From assembly GCF_020829495.1 (NCBI RefSeq), contig NZ_JAIVFQ010000006.1, positions 117,611-181,610 on the forward strand: a stretch of DNA of 64,000 bases. The letters are read 5' to 3'. Positions 18,395 through 25,845 of the stretch are shown here, one piece after another. Source of the DNA: Nostoc favosum CHAB5714 (GTDB lineage: Bacteria > Cyanobacteriota > Cyanobacteriia > Cyanobacteriales > Nostocaceae). Each line of letters begins with the position of its first letter. Within the stretch, counting starts at the first letter, position 1. The notes below the pieces were generated by a model that worked only from the letters and a program-made list of their open reading frames with translations, had not been told where the DNA came from and searched no databases. The translations under genes were made by a program, and so were the position numbers.

Positions 18395-18841
18395 CTATCT
18401 TACCCGTTCTTCTTGAATTAAGGTGCGTTGAAAGATTTGATTGTTCTTAAACCAATGCCAAGTGCGGGCACGGTTGTTATTGTCAGGACTAATGTAGATC
18501 ATTTCGTATAAGCTCATTTCTGGGTTTGTTTTATAACTAAACCACAAAATAACAATCGAATCATCGGCTTCCCAGGCTTTTCCGTCTATGCGATCGGTGT
18601 CAAACCAAAGTTTATTATCTTTATAGATTCCTGGAAATTCATATTCTTCTCGTTTCCCATCAGACCATTTGTAGCGATTAATCTGGTAGTAGGGATGAGG
18701 GCCATTTTCTGGAAATTGACAAGTTAAGTGAGACTCATACTTGTCGAGGATTTTTCCGGTTGTATCAATTACTGTATAAGTTCCTACCCAATCTCCTTCA
18801 TGACGGACAAGCACGGGCATTCCTTCTCGAATATTTGACAT
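18395..18841 (-). CDS. DUF3598-like small cytosolic protein
   Basis: 148 residues without signal peptide or membrane segment. Aromatic- and charge-rich: VLVRHEGDWVGTYTVIDTTG, HLTCQFPENGPHPYYQINRY, WSDGKREEYEFPGIY, SIVILWFSYKTNPEMSLYEM, RTWHWFKNNQIFQRTLI. The order (H-EGDW-G-Y ... Y-QINRY ... TWHWFKN) looks like the lipocalin-type beta-barrel family DUF3598 found in cyanobacteria; this is from memory and moderate. Some members sit near phycobiliprotein lyase-like proteins. The start codon overlaps nothing; a decayed aroA fragment lies just upstream. Confidence 0.6.
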   Translation of the reverse strand: MSNIREGMPVLVRHEGDWVGTYTVIDTTGKILDKYESHLTCQFPENGPHPYYQINRYKWSDGKREEYEFPGIYKDNKLWFDTDRIDGKAWEADDSIVILWFSYKTNPEMSLYEMIYISPDNNNRARTWHWFKNNQIFQRTLIQEERVR

Positions 18842-18854
18842 TGCAATTCACCTT

Positions 18855-19120
18855 TTATTGTTCTAACATCTGGAAAAATCGAGTAAAGTAATCGGGAAAA
18901 GTTTTCGCTGTACAACCAGGGTCTTTTATTACAATGCCTGGAACCTTTAAGCCAGTGACAGCAAATGCCAGTCTTCACTAAATAAGGCATTTTCTAAAAT
19001 CGAGTCACCTGGCGCTAAGGCCGCGACGAGTAATGCCCGATTGGTAATACTTTTAGAAACAGGAATCTCTACCGTGGCATCTACTGGGCGATTCAGAACA
19101 GGGATTGCAATGGTATCCAT
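18855..19120 (-). pseudogene. aroA: aroA (EPSP synthase) remnant with internal deletion
   Basis: From an ATG at 19120 the frame reads MDTIAIPVLNRPVDATVEIP then VSKSITNRALLVAALAPGDS and ILENALFSED, the N-terminus of 5-enolpyruvylshikimate-3-phosphate synthase with its PEP/S3P-binding SKSITNRAL motif. After about 52 codons the match stops. In another frame it resumes as GLKVPGIVIKDPGCTAKTFP and DYFTRFFQMLEQ with a stop at 18855-18857, the C-terminal end of the same enzyme. About 370 central residues are missing, so the product cannot be active; a functional aroA must exist elsewhere if the pathway is intact. Confidence 0.85.
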
Positions 19121-19156
19121 TTTAAATCTCTGTGCAGATAGTCAGCTACAACTTAA

Positions 19157-19318
19157 TTATGTTCGCATATTATGAGTGGGGACTGGGAAGGTTGTCAAAG
19201 ACGGCTTTAATGATTGCTGACCTAACTTGACGCGAAGCATAACGAATTCCGTTTGTAGCACTTGCCCGTTGCGATCGCGGAAGACGACTATCCAAACTGA
19301 TGTATCAATCAGCAGCAT
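19157..19318 (-). pseudogene. vapC: truncated VapC (PIN-domain toxin)
   Basis: The ATG at 19318 overlaps the end of vapB, as is usual in vapBC operons. The first 18 residues, MLLIDTSVWIVVFRDRNG, are the PIN start with its first catalytic Asp (IDTSVW). The following 35 codons do not resemble the rest of a PIN domain, so the other acidic residues are gone. Inactive remnant. Confidence 0.75.
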
Positions 19319-19541
19319 GACGAGTCTCGCGCAGAGCTTTGTGGTCAAAGTCTGGGGCAAACTGAATTTGTCCAGCGAGGTCGAAAAGGTTTTTTTTGCG
19401 GCGCGATGCTTCAGAGGAGCCACTTCGTGAACGCACAAGTTCTTGCAGAGCAAAATTCACTAGTTCTTCTTGAGTAGTGAAGTTGGTGAGTTGTAAGGCT
19501 TCGTTAAGGAGAGATTCATCAAGGTTAAGGGTAATTTGCAT
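19305..19541 (-). CDS. vapB: VapB-type antitoxin
   Basis: 78 residues from the ATG at 19541 (MQITLNLDESLLNEALQLTN). The longer frame up to 19577 adds an unlikely leader. The N-terminal part is a ribbon-helix-helix-like DNA-binding domain (TTQEELVNFALQELVRSR), followed by a toxin-binding tail (KKNLFDLAGQIQFAPDFDHK). It is the first gene of a vapBC operon whose toxin is truncated, so it is now probably a solitary antitoxin. Confidence 0.8.
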   Translation of the reverse strand: MQITLNLDESLLNEALQLTNFTTQEELVNFALQELVRSRSGSSEASRRKKNLFDLAGQIQFAPDFDHKALRETRHAAD

Positions 19542-19580
19542 AAATATGAGTTGAGATAAACACAATATTCTGCTCACATT

Positions 19581-19931
19581 TTAATCCGATTCTGTAATGA
19601 TGCTCTGAATGTCATTTGCGGCAATATCGACTTGTTCAGATTTTGCATAAATAGTCAGCAAAATAATTCCCGTTGCTGTCTTGACATAGTAAATCAGACG
19701 ATAGCCACCGCTTTTACCTTTTTGAGTGTCGCTATTTCGGACTCTTAACTTGAAGACCGCATAACCAACACCAGGTATTTGATCTCCTGGCAACTCTCCC
19801 TGTTCAAGTTGTTCGATGACGGGTTGTATATCATTCCGAATACTGCGATACTTCTTGGCAAGAGCGCGTAGATTTCGGTTGAATGTTGGCGAAGCTTCAA
19901 CTTGAATGAAAGGCTGTTCAGTCATTTTCAA
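19581..19931 (-). CDS. relE: RelE/ParE-family toxin
   Basis: 116 residues. FNRNLRALAKKYRSIRNDIQ, then GVGYAVFKLRVRNSDTQKGK, GGYRLIYYVKTATGIILLTI and YAKSEQVDI follow the RelE/HigB pattern (helical start, KLRV, YRLIY, LL-IY-KS). Toxins of this class cleave ribosome-bound mRNA or act as mRNA interferases. Its start overlaps the antitoxin gene by 14 bp, an operon arrangement. The C-terminal acidic tail (SIITESD) is unremarkable and the gene appears intact. Confidence 0.85.
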   Translation of the reverse strand: MKMTEQPFIQVEASPTFNRNLRALAKKYRSIRNDIQPVIEQLEQGELPGDQIPGVGYAVFKLRVRNSDTQKGKSGGYRLIYYVKTATGIILLTIYAKSEQVDIAANDIQSIITESD

Positions 19932-20157
19932 GCCCTTCCCAAAGTTGAGCCACCGGGATAGTTTGCCCAGTCATGGCTTCGTGCCAAGCTTGCCGGAAAT
20001 CTGCTAAGACTTCTGCTTGAGATTGATCGTTCAGAACTTCCTCTTCTGGAATTAGAATAATAACTTCTACGCGGCTGTTTTTATCTGTTATGAGAGGATG
20101 ATCTAAAGTTAGTTGTCCTTGCTCATTAATCGTTGCCATGACTTTAACTGCTTTCAT
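19918..20157 (-). CDS. antitoxin partner of the RelE-type toxin (RelN-like)
   Basis: 79 residues: MKAVKVMATINEQGQLTLDH, then SRVEVIILIPEEE form an AbrB/MazE-like N-terminal beta domain, and QAWHEAMTGQTIPVAQLWEG is the toxin-binding helix typical of the cyanobacterial RelN antitoxin family. It is translated first and overlaps the toxin start by 14 bp. Confidence 0.8.
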   Translation of the reverse strand: MKAVKVMATINEQGQLTLDHPLITDKNSRVEVIILIPEEEVLNDQSQAEVLADFRQAWHEAMTGQTIPVAQLWEGLEND

Positions 20158-20186
20158 TGCTAATCCAAGATATTAAGTAGTAGTGG

Positions 20187-20612
20187 TTAGGTTAATTTCC
20201 AACCAATAAGGCTATTGAGGTAAATTGACAGATAAACCGGGTCAAGTAAATCAGTTCTAAGAATAGTGACGTGGTTATCTGGCAAAGTTTCTTGTTCGTA
20301 GAGATAAGGCGCACAGCGTCCAATTGTGCCAATACCTGTACCGTTGATTAGAACATCATCAGTTTGAATTGTAAGCGGATTATTGGTTTCTTGTAGATAA
20401 GCATAGCGATTGTCTGTCAGGATTACTTCACCTTCTCGAACGTGCTTGGAGTTAACAACAAGTAAACCCAACTCATGCTCGTCTTCGTTCTCGATATATT
20501 GAGGTTGTTTTCCTCGTTGATTGAGGGTGAGTAAATCACCGAGGGGCGTTAGTTCAACTTTCTCTTCAAGTCGTTCAATGAGTTGATCAAATTTTGGCTG
20601 GTAATACTCCTT
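20187..20612 (-). pseudogene. fragment of a restriction-modification specificity (HsdS-like) gene
   Basis: An open frame from about 20612 reads EYYQPKFDQLIERLEEKVEL, TPLGDLLTLNQRGKQPQY, ELGLLVVNSKHVREGEVIL, DDVLINGTGIGTIGRCAPYL and LPDNHVTILRTDLLDPVYLS, then stops after NSLIGWKLT. This is a single target-recognition domain of type I S subunits or related methylase tails. It starts inside a dispersed repeat (20613-20665) and lacks both the N-terminal part and the second half, so it is a relic. No hsdM or hsdR is near. Confidence 0.75.
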
Positions 20613-20665
20613 CCCTGCGTTCGCGCAGCGTCTCGTTGGCGAAGCCTCTCGTAGAGAAGAGAGGG
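20613..20665. repeat. dispersed palindromic repeat
   Basis: Contains GCGTTCGCGCAGCGTCTCG and GGCGAAGCCTCTCGTAGAGA, the motif family seen at 2690-2835, 8430-8510 and 37090-37155. It forms the broken upstream border of the HsdS fragment. Confidence 0.65.
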
Positions 20666-20703
20666 AAGGGGAGTGAGCATGAAAGCCTTTCTCTTTTTAG
20701 GAG

Positions 20704-20869
20704 CTACGGTGTACACACAAGTGTTCTAGAGTTGCCCCACAGCGTTTAGATCCCCCCAACCCCCTTAAAAAGGGGGGCAAAAGCCCTTCAAAGTCCCCCT
20801 TTTTAAGGGGGATTTAGGGGGATCTTCGACGATTTTGTTTTTCTACCAAGATGTGTGTACACCGTAGCC
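20704..20869. mobile_element. 166-bp MITE-like element, family G, with 9-bp target duplication
   Basis: Ends CTACGGTGTACACACA and TGTGTGTACACCGTAG are inverted repeats, and TTTTAGGAG is duplicated directly outside both ends (20695-20703 and 20870-20878). The interior is a long stem-loop (GATCCCCCCAACCCCCTTAA with AAGGGGGATTTAGGGGGATC). It has no coding capacity. Confidence 0.85.
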
Positions 20870-20890
20870 TTTTAGGAGAAAGGTCATTTC

Positions 20891-21121
20891 AACGAATGGA
20901 CTCGTGTTTTCAACGAATGGACTTGTGTTCTGAACGAATGGACTCGTGTTCTGAACGAATGGACTCGTGTTCTGAACGAATGGACTCGTGTTCTGAACGA
21001 ATGGACTCGTGTTCTGAACGAATGGACTCGTGTTCTGAACGAATGGACTTGTGTTCTGAACGAATGGACTTGTGTTCTGAACGAATGGACTTGTGTTCTG
21101 AACGAATGGACTTGTGTTCTG
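20891..21121. repeat. 21-bp tandem repeat array, 11 copies
   Basis: The unit is AACGAATGGACTYGTGTTCTG, in exact 21-bp register from 20891 to 21121. The single C/T variable position follows the order C T C C C C C T T T T, which is block-like and typical of copy homogenisation. Both strands are open in at least one frame (seven-residue repeats such as SERMDSC or QNTSPFV), a consequence of the 21-bp period rather than evidence for a protein. Confidence 0.95.
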
Positions 21122-21315
21122 AACCAAAACTATGAAAATTCTTCCAGGTGCTTTGGTTATCGTAGACGAAACTGTGGCAGAAGCGATCGCCTCTGGTAAA
21201 ACAAATATTTTGAACAGAATGAGAATGCGATGCCAACTCTTGGAGACGCTTTGCGAACGGCGGCAAGCTACGCCATTGGTTACGGTAATGAGTTGCATAG
21301 TGATGATGGCATTGC
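21122..21315 (+). other. possible decayed gene fragments after the tandem array
   Basis: A plus-strand stretch from 21132 reads MKILPGALVIVDETVAEAIA. In a second frame near 21260 the DNA reads AIGYGNELHSDDGIA, resembling the GxGN-x-L-x-x-DDG motif of hydrogenase maturation proteases. Each piece is under 30 codons and frame-broken. I treat this as a probable relic with unknown parentage. Confidence 0.3.
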
Positions 21316-22734
21316 TCATTCCCCATTCTCAAACCACCAAGGGTCATTAGTAGCGTTAGTTTTAATCAAAATAGCTTTTTTTCGCATGAACCGTTTCAGC
21401 GCTGCTGCACCCATGCGTGACCCTCCCAAACCGGAGAATTTGAAGGCGTTTTTCTCTCCCTCGTGCATGATAGCGGTGAGTGCAGCATCGTTGATACTAA
21501 TAGCACCTGCATCTATCTGTTGGGCAATTTCTAAGGCTTCGGCTTCCGAGGCAAAGACAGCAGCACTCAATCCATAAATTGAGTCGTTCGCTAAAGACAC
21601 TGCTTCCTCTACTGTGGAAAAAGGCATGATTGGCATAATGGGGCCGAATGTCTCTTCGGTCATGACTTTCATGGAATGATTAACCTGGGTGAGAACTGTC
21701 GGACGACACCACCAACCCCCACCTAAGTCTTCAATGACACCGCCGCAGTGAATTACTGCTCCCTTTTCCACTGCATCTAGGAGATGGTCGCTAATAATTG
21801 CTGCTTGTCTTTCGGCGATGATGGGGCCAATTTCTCCACTTTCGACTGTGGGGTAGGCTAGCCCAAGGCGATGGGCTTTGGCTACTAGTTGATGGTAAAA
21901 CTTGTCAAATATTGATTCAGCAACATAAATTCGCTCAATTGATAAGCACGACTGTCCGGTGTTGACGACGGAACCCCACAAGATTGCTGAGGTTGCTAAT
22001 TCTAAATTGGCTGATTCTAAAACGATCGCAGGGTCTTTTCCTCCTAATTCCAAAAAAGCCGGTATAAACCGTTTAGCAGCCGCTTCTGCTACTTTTCGCC
22101 CTGTTGCAACACTGCCTGTAAAGCATACCAAATCTACATTCTCAATCAAAGCAGATCCAGTTTCGCCTGCTCCTTCAACAAAAGTTAATACGTCGCGCAA
22201 TTCAGGAACGGCGCTGATTGCTATTTTCAGTGGTGCTACGAAGCGGGGAGCAATTTCACTGGGTTTAACAATGACAGCACAACCCGCCAGTAATGCCGGA
22301 ATGGTATCAATGGTAGACAGCAACAGGGGAAAATTCCACGGGCTAATTATCCCAACTAGGGGGTAAGGAACGGATGTTTGTTGCAGTGCGATAAAGGGAA
22401 TTGCTGTGTTTTTTGCAGAGTCTTGCAGCAAGTCCGGCGCTAACTTACACCAGCGATCGATGCTAGAGAGGAAGGAGTCTATTTCTAATACTGAGGTCGA
22501 TAATCTTCCTGTATCATTTACCAAAGCCTCCGTTAAGCGATCGCGTCCTGATAATATCGCTTTTTTCCACTGCTGTAAGGCTTCAATTCTCCCCTCTAAA
22601 CCCAGTTGCTGCCAGCGAACTTGCGCTCTGCGGGTGCGCTTACATTGCTGTGCCAGCAGCCTTGGGGGCGGCGGGATAATTACGTAGTCAAATTTGCCAG
22701 TTCGAGGATTGCGGACTTCTATTGGTTTTGTCAT
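21316..22734 (-). CDS. NAD(P)-dependent aldehyde dehydrogenase
   Basis: 472 residues of the aldehyde dehydrogenase superfamily, which oxidises aldehydes to carboxylic acids. The oxyanion Asn is in SPWNFPLLL (N134), the cofactor Lys in VKPSEIAP (K157), the Rossmann segment is FTGSVATGRKVAEAAAK, the general base Glu is E229 in FLELGGKDPAIV and the nucleophile Cys is C263 in NTGQSCLSIERIYV. EETFGPIMPIMPF is also present. The catalytic set is complete. Substrate cannot be read from sequence; the C-terminal hydrophobic-basic stretch (RFMRKKAILIK) recalls fatty-aldehyde-type enzymes. It sits 117 bp upstream of the nitrilase-like gene's 3' end on the same strand. Confidence 0.93.
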   Translation of the reverse strand: MTKPIEVRNPRTGKFDYVIIPPPPRLLAQQCKRTRRAQVRWQQLGLEGRIEALQQWKKAILSGRDRLTEALVNDTGRLSTSVLEIDSFLSSIDRWCKLAPDLLQDSAKNTAIPFIALQQTSVPYPLVGIISPWNFPLLLSTIDTIPALLAGCAVIVKPSEIAPRFVAPLKIAISAVPELRDVLTFVEGAGETGSALIENVDLVCFTGSVATGRKVAEAAAKRFIPAFLELGGKDPAIVLESANLELATSAILWGSVVNTGQSCLSIERIYVAESIFDKFYHQLVAKAHRLGLAYPTVESGEIGPIIAERQAAIISDHLLDAVEKGAVIHCGGVIEDLGGGWWCRPTVLTQVNHSMKVMTEETFGPIMPIMPFSTVEEAVSLANDSIYGLSAAVFASEAEALEIAQQIDAGAISINDAALTAIMHEGEKNAFKFSGLGGSRMGAAALKRFMRKKAILIKTNATNDPWWFENGE

Positions 22735-22737
22735 TTG

Positions 22738-22840
22738 TCATTGGTCATTGGTCATTAGTCATTTGTCAATAATTAATAGTTATTCTTCCCCTGCTCCCCC
22801 TGCTCCCCCTGCTCCCCCTACTCCCCATGCCCAATGCCCC
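22738..22840. repeat. intergenic heptamer repeats
   Basis: Tandem TCATTGG/TCATTAG units (about 22738-22765), then CCCCTGCT and CCCAATGCC units (about 22788-22845), of the same type as those inserted in the GT39 gene. Confidence 0.75.
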
Positions 22841-22850
22841 ATTCCCTGAT

Positions 22851-23927
22851 TCAAATTATCCCCAGTTTGGCTAAGCGCTCAATGGTGGCTTGCTGCGTTT
22901 GGAGGAAGTGTTTGCGGTCTACTTCTCCCTCCAGCATAGTATTAGCTGGGTAAAAGTGTGATTGGCGATAACTTTCGGCGTATAGTTCAAATCGTTGGCG
23001 TGAAAGTAAATTATTTAACCCCGGTCGGCGGCGATCGCGCCGTAATGCTCCTAAATCAATCTCTGCAAATGCTGCCATGCTCTCACCTGCACCTGTTTCT
23101 GCTAATACTATTCCACGATGGTCAATGATTTTAGAACCACCATCAGCCGAAGCAATGGGGATAGCAATATTAGCGATACCTGCGGTATTAGCTGAAACTA
23201 CATAAGCCATATTTTCGACGGCGCGAGTGATTTTTGCCGCATCTTTGGGTGTGAGGTTTTTGTTATATACTTCCGAGGTGGAATGGACAAAAATCTCCGC
23301 CCCTCGCATCGCCAGACACCGCGCCACTTCTGGATACAAAATTTCTTCTGATGCTAAAGCTGCCAAATTACCGATCTCCGTTTTGGCTACGGGGAAAACT
23401 CCCTCTAAACCATAGCAGTCAAGATATTTATCCCAAACATCATGGGGTGTGGGAGCAAATAAGGAATTTAGCCGCCGATATCGTAAGACAATTGAGCCAG
23501 AGGGGTCAAGAATAAAGCAGGTTTGGAAGTACAATCCGGGAAAATTGGGGTCAACTTCGTAGGCGTTACCAGCCAAAAAGATTTTATGCTTTTGGGCAAT
23601 TTTACCCAGTGCTTCATACTCAGCACCAGCCATTTCTATACAAGCTTTTTCTGCCCATCCTAAGAGAGAATCTCCCATTGGGAAACCAGTCAGGAAATAT
23701 TCTGGCAGTACAATTAAACGACAATCGAAGCCGATGAAAGCGATACTGGCAGCAATTTGTTGAGCTAGGCGGTTGATGGAGTTTTGCATGAGCGATGCCT
23801 TCGGCGGGCTACGCCTACGCGCTTCGTGGCGATCATTTGTTTGGTTGACTGCATGACAGGTAACTTGCAGTGCTAAAGCGCGGTAGGATTCTGGATTAAT
23901 GGGCATGGGGCATGGGACTAAGGACAA
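22851..23927 (-). CDS. nitrilase-superfamily protein lacking the usual catalytic Cys and Lys
   Basis: 358 residues. The fold is that of carbon-nitrogen hydrolases: Glu in LIVLPEYFLTGFP (E76) is kept. The Lys of the YRK motif is Arg (VLRYRRLNSL, R152), and the position of the nucleophilic Cys (usually IC-D--FPE) is Ser (AALASEEILYPEVAR, S193). Hence normal amidase or nitrilase chemistry is doubtful, unless this is a known variant subfamily. Residues about 31-47 (NDRHEARRRSPPKASLM) are encoded by a dispersed GATGCCTTCGGCGGGCTACG-type repeat inserted in frame in the N-terminal part. The first residues come from GGGCATG heptamers; the Met at 23906 (MPINPESYRALALQVT) is the likelier start. Confidence 0.8.
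   Translation of the reverse strand: MSLVPCPMPINPESYRALALQVTCHAVNQTNDRHEARRRSPPKASLMQNSINRLAQQIAASIAFIGFDCRLIVLPEYFLTGFPMGDSLLGWAEKACIEMAGAEYEALGKIAQKHKIFLAGNAYEVDPNFPGLYFQTCFILDPSGSIVLRYRRLNSLFAPTPHDVWDKYLDCYGLEGVFPVAKTEIGNLAALASEEILYPEVARCLAMRGAEIFVHSTSEVYNKNLTPKDAAKITRAVENMAYVVSANTAGIANIAIPIASADGGSKIIDHRGIVLAETGAGESMAAFAEIDLGALRRDRRRPGLNNLLSRQRFELYAESYRQSHFYPANTMLEGEVDRKHFLQTQQATIERLAKLGII
23793..23834. repeat. dispersed repeat inside the nitrilase-like gene
   Basis: GCGATGCCTTCGGCGGGCT then ACGCCTACGCGCTTCG. Close relatives lie at 26996-27028, 27056-27080, 47886-47920 (complement) and 51146-51180. Here it extends the protein without breaking the frame. Confidence 0.75.
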
Positions 23928-23945
23928 ATGACCAATGACAAATGA

Positions 23946-24719
23946 CTAATGACTAATTTGATCGCCACCCCAGAGCGATCGCACAATTTTATCTGCCAAC
24001 TCAGATCCAAGTATCTGTGCGACAAATTTATTACCTGGATCACGTTCAGCGCTGGTACGGCGTAGCGCCAAATCACGAGATGCTAAAGCGGTGCGTGCAT
24101 CTTCTGGCACAGGTTCAGCTGCATCTATCCAAGTTAGCCAGCGATCGAGTGTTTCGTGTGCAAGTGTGCGAGTTAGTTCGAGGGTATCAAAAGTAGGTGC
24201 GCCTGTGTAGCACAATTTAACAGGCGATTGAAATAATCGAAGATACAGACTTTTGCTGGTAAATACCTTGAGGCGCGAATCTTCCTGTAACTTTAAGAAT
24301 GTTTGATTAACTGGCTCATAGTAGCGATCGAGATATGCCAAATCGGTTAAAAGCTCAGTTCGGGCAATGTAATCTATATAAAATAAGATATTTCCATTTG
24401 GAAGTGTGCCAAACTCAAAGGCCAAATGAGGAACTTGAATATGCGACTTCAACCAAGTGGTGAGACGCATAGTACTAAAGTTTGATTTTTCAGGGTTTCG
24501 TAGCCACGAATGCACTAGCCAGTCAATTTCTTTCCCGGAAAAAGCGGTGAGCGAACCCTTCATATTGCCATCGAGACTGCTGTATTGCTGTAAATTTTCT
24601 ACAGAAGGGTCTGGATGTAATTCAAAACGAGCGTCTATTTTCTGACGGAGTTCGTTTGTCAAACCCCACAATTGTTCAGATAAGTCTGTACTGTCTACAT
24701 TAGGTTGCTGCTCAAACAC
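23946..24719 (-). CDS. red chlorophyll catabolite reductase (RCCR)-like protein
   Basis: 257 residues. The order of motifs follows plant RCCR: DWLVHSWLRNPEKSNFS, then LAFEFGTLPNGNILFYIDY with Glu 102, LDRYYEPVNQTF, KVFTSKSLYLRLFQSPVK, and C-terminal LASRDLALRRTSAERDPGNK with Asp 227. In plant RCCR a Glu and an Asp at equivalent places act in reduction of red chlorophyll catabolite with ferredoxin electrons. RCCR belongs to the ferredoxin-dependent bilin reductase superfamily, so a tetrapyrrole substrate is likely. No transit or signal peptide. A second, chimeric copy of its C-terminal half lies at 26177-26560. The exact substrate in cyanobacteria is unknown. Confidence 0.8.
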   Translation of the reverse strand: MFEQQPNVDSTDLSEQLWGLTNELRQKIDARFELHPDPSVENLQQYSSLDGNMKGSLTAFSGKEIDWLVHSWLRNPEKSNFSTMRLTTWLKSHIQVPHLAFEFGTLPNGNILFYIDYIARTELLTDLAYLDRYYEPVNQTFLKLQEDSRLKVFTSKSLYLRLFQSPVKLCYTGAPTFDTLELTRTLAHETLDRWLTWIDAAEPVPEDARTALASRDLALRRTSAERDPGNKFVAQILGSELADKIVRSLWGGDQISH

Positions 24720-24915
24720 TGTTTGTATGTACCCTTTTTAGATAATGAATACAAACAAAGCATAATGTCAAAACAAAACAAAACACAAGCATCTAGCTTC
24801 TGTCCAGACGGATGTATTCTGACTTCTGAATTCTGAATTCTTCTTCAATTATTGTTTGCTTTTCCTGTCTTTGGATAAACTTAGTTTAAATAAATAACTC
24901 TAGGTAGAAGAGAGA
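24720..24915. promoter_or_regulatory. divergent promoter region of the RCCR-like and NmrA-like genes
   Basis: 196 bp separate the two divergently read genes. The plus-strand gene has a plausible ribosome site (AGAAGAGAGA) just before its ATG. TTCTGAATTCTGAATTC-type heptamers lie near 24825-24845. No clear -35/-10 boxes could be assigned. Confidence 0.35.
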
Positions 24916-25845
24916 ATGTCAAATTTCCCCGATCGCACAGAGTCAAACACTGATAAAGTTTTACTCATCGGAGTTACTGGCGGCACAGGTGGAAATGTCG
25001 TTAAGGGATTTCTCGAACAAGGAGTTACAAAGATGCGAGTCATCACTAGAGAGATTGACCTTAATCGTCCAACTCTTGCAAAACTCAACGATGCCGGAGT
25101 TGAACTGGTAAAAGCCAACCTCGACGATGAAATCTCCCTCATAGAAGCCTTTACAGGAATTTCGGCTGTTTACTGCCACGCTACTTCTGCGGACTCCGCT
25201 AAAATTGACCCCCTAGAGGTGGAGAGAGCAAGGCGAGTTGCACAAGTAGCTAAACAGACTGACATTAAGCACTTTGTCTACAATGGAGCAGGTGGGGCAG
25301 ACAGGAATTCAGGAATCCCCCGCATTGAGCAAAAGTACCAAGTGGAGCAAATTCTCAAAGAAGCTGGCTTACCGACTACCATGTTGCGAGCTTGCTTGTT
25401 TATGGAGGAGTTTTGGAAGAAGTACACCCGACCTTCCATCCTCAAAGGTAGTTTCCCATTTTCCATTCAGCCATACAAGCCCCTTCATCTAATTACAACG
25501 AAGGACATGGGCCGCGTTGCTGCTTACGTAATTAAACATTCCACCAAGTATATTGGTCAAGAAATTGAGCTAGCTGGCGATGTGCTGACTCCTCTTGAGA
25601 TGGCAGAGGCATTCTCCCAAGCGCAGGGGATGAAAGTTGTCTACAAAGAGACACCCGCCTGGATTTTCTTACTCTTGCTGCAAAAGGAATTGTTCGATTT
25701 GATTCAGTGGTATCGCAAGCAAGGTTATCAAGCCGATGTCCAGCGTTTACGAGAAGAGGAGTTTCCTGGAATTCTGACCACATTTAGGGAATTTTTGGCA
25801 GAAACCAACTGGGCAAATGCGGAACTCACCTACGAGAGTCTGTGA
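24916..25845 (+). CDS. NmrA-type NAD(P)-binding atypical SDR
   Basis: 309 residues of the extended/atypical short-chain dehydrogenase group. The nucleotide-binding GVTGGTGGNVVKGFLEQG is at residues 19-36, then RVITREIDLNRPTLAKL, ANLDDEISLIEAFTGISAVY, KHFVYNGAGGAD, a substrate-side stretch LPTTMLRACLFMEEFWK, and the C-terminal ELAGDVLTPLEMAEAFSQ typical of NmrA/HSCARG proteins. These act as redox sensors or as quinone and isoflavone reductase-like enzymes. No catalytic YxxxK is seen, which fits the NmrA group. Confidence 0.88.
   Translation: MSNFPDRTESNTDKVLLIGVTGGTGGNVVKGFLEQGVTKMRVITREIDLNRPTLAKLNDAGVELVKANLDDEISLIEAFTGISAVYCHATSADSAKIDPLEVERARRVAQVAKQTDIKHFVYNGAGGADRNSGIPRIEQKYQVEQILKEAGLPTTMLRACLFMEEFWKKYTRPSILKGSFPFSIQPYKPLHLITTKDMGRVAAYVIKHSTKYIGQEIELAGDVLTPLEMAEAFSQAQGMKVVYKETPAWIFLLLLQKELFDLIQWYRKQGYQADVQRLREEEFPGILTTFREFLAETNWANAELTYESL

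Noticed and set aside
20891..21121. Possible CRISPR array
   Set aside because: The units are contiguous with no spacers; a CRISPR needs unique spacers of about 30-40 bp between repeats, and no cas genes are near.
20843..21347. Long minus frames made of QNTSPFV or SEHESIR repeats, and the plus frame of SERMDSC repeats
   Set aside because: Any 21-bp tandem array without stops is open in several frames; the frames conflict and none has supporting context.
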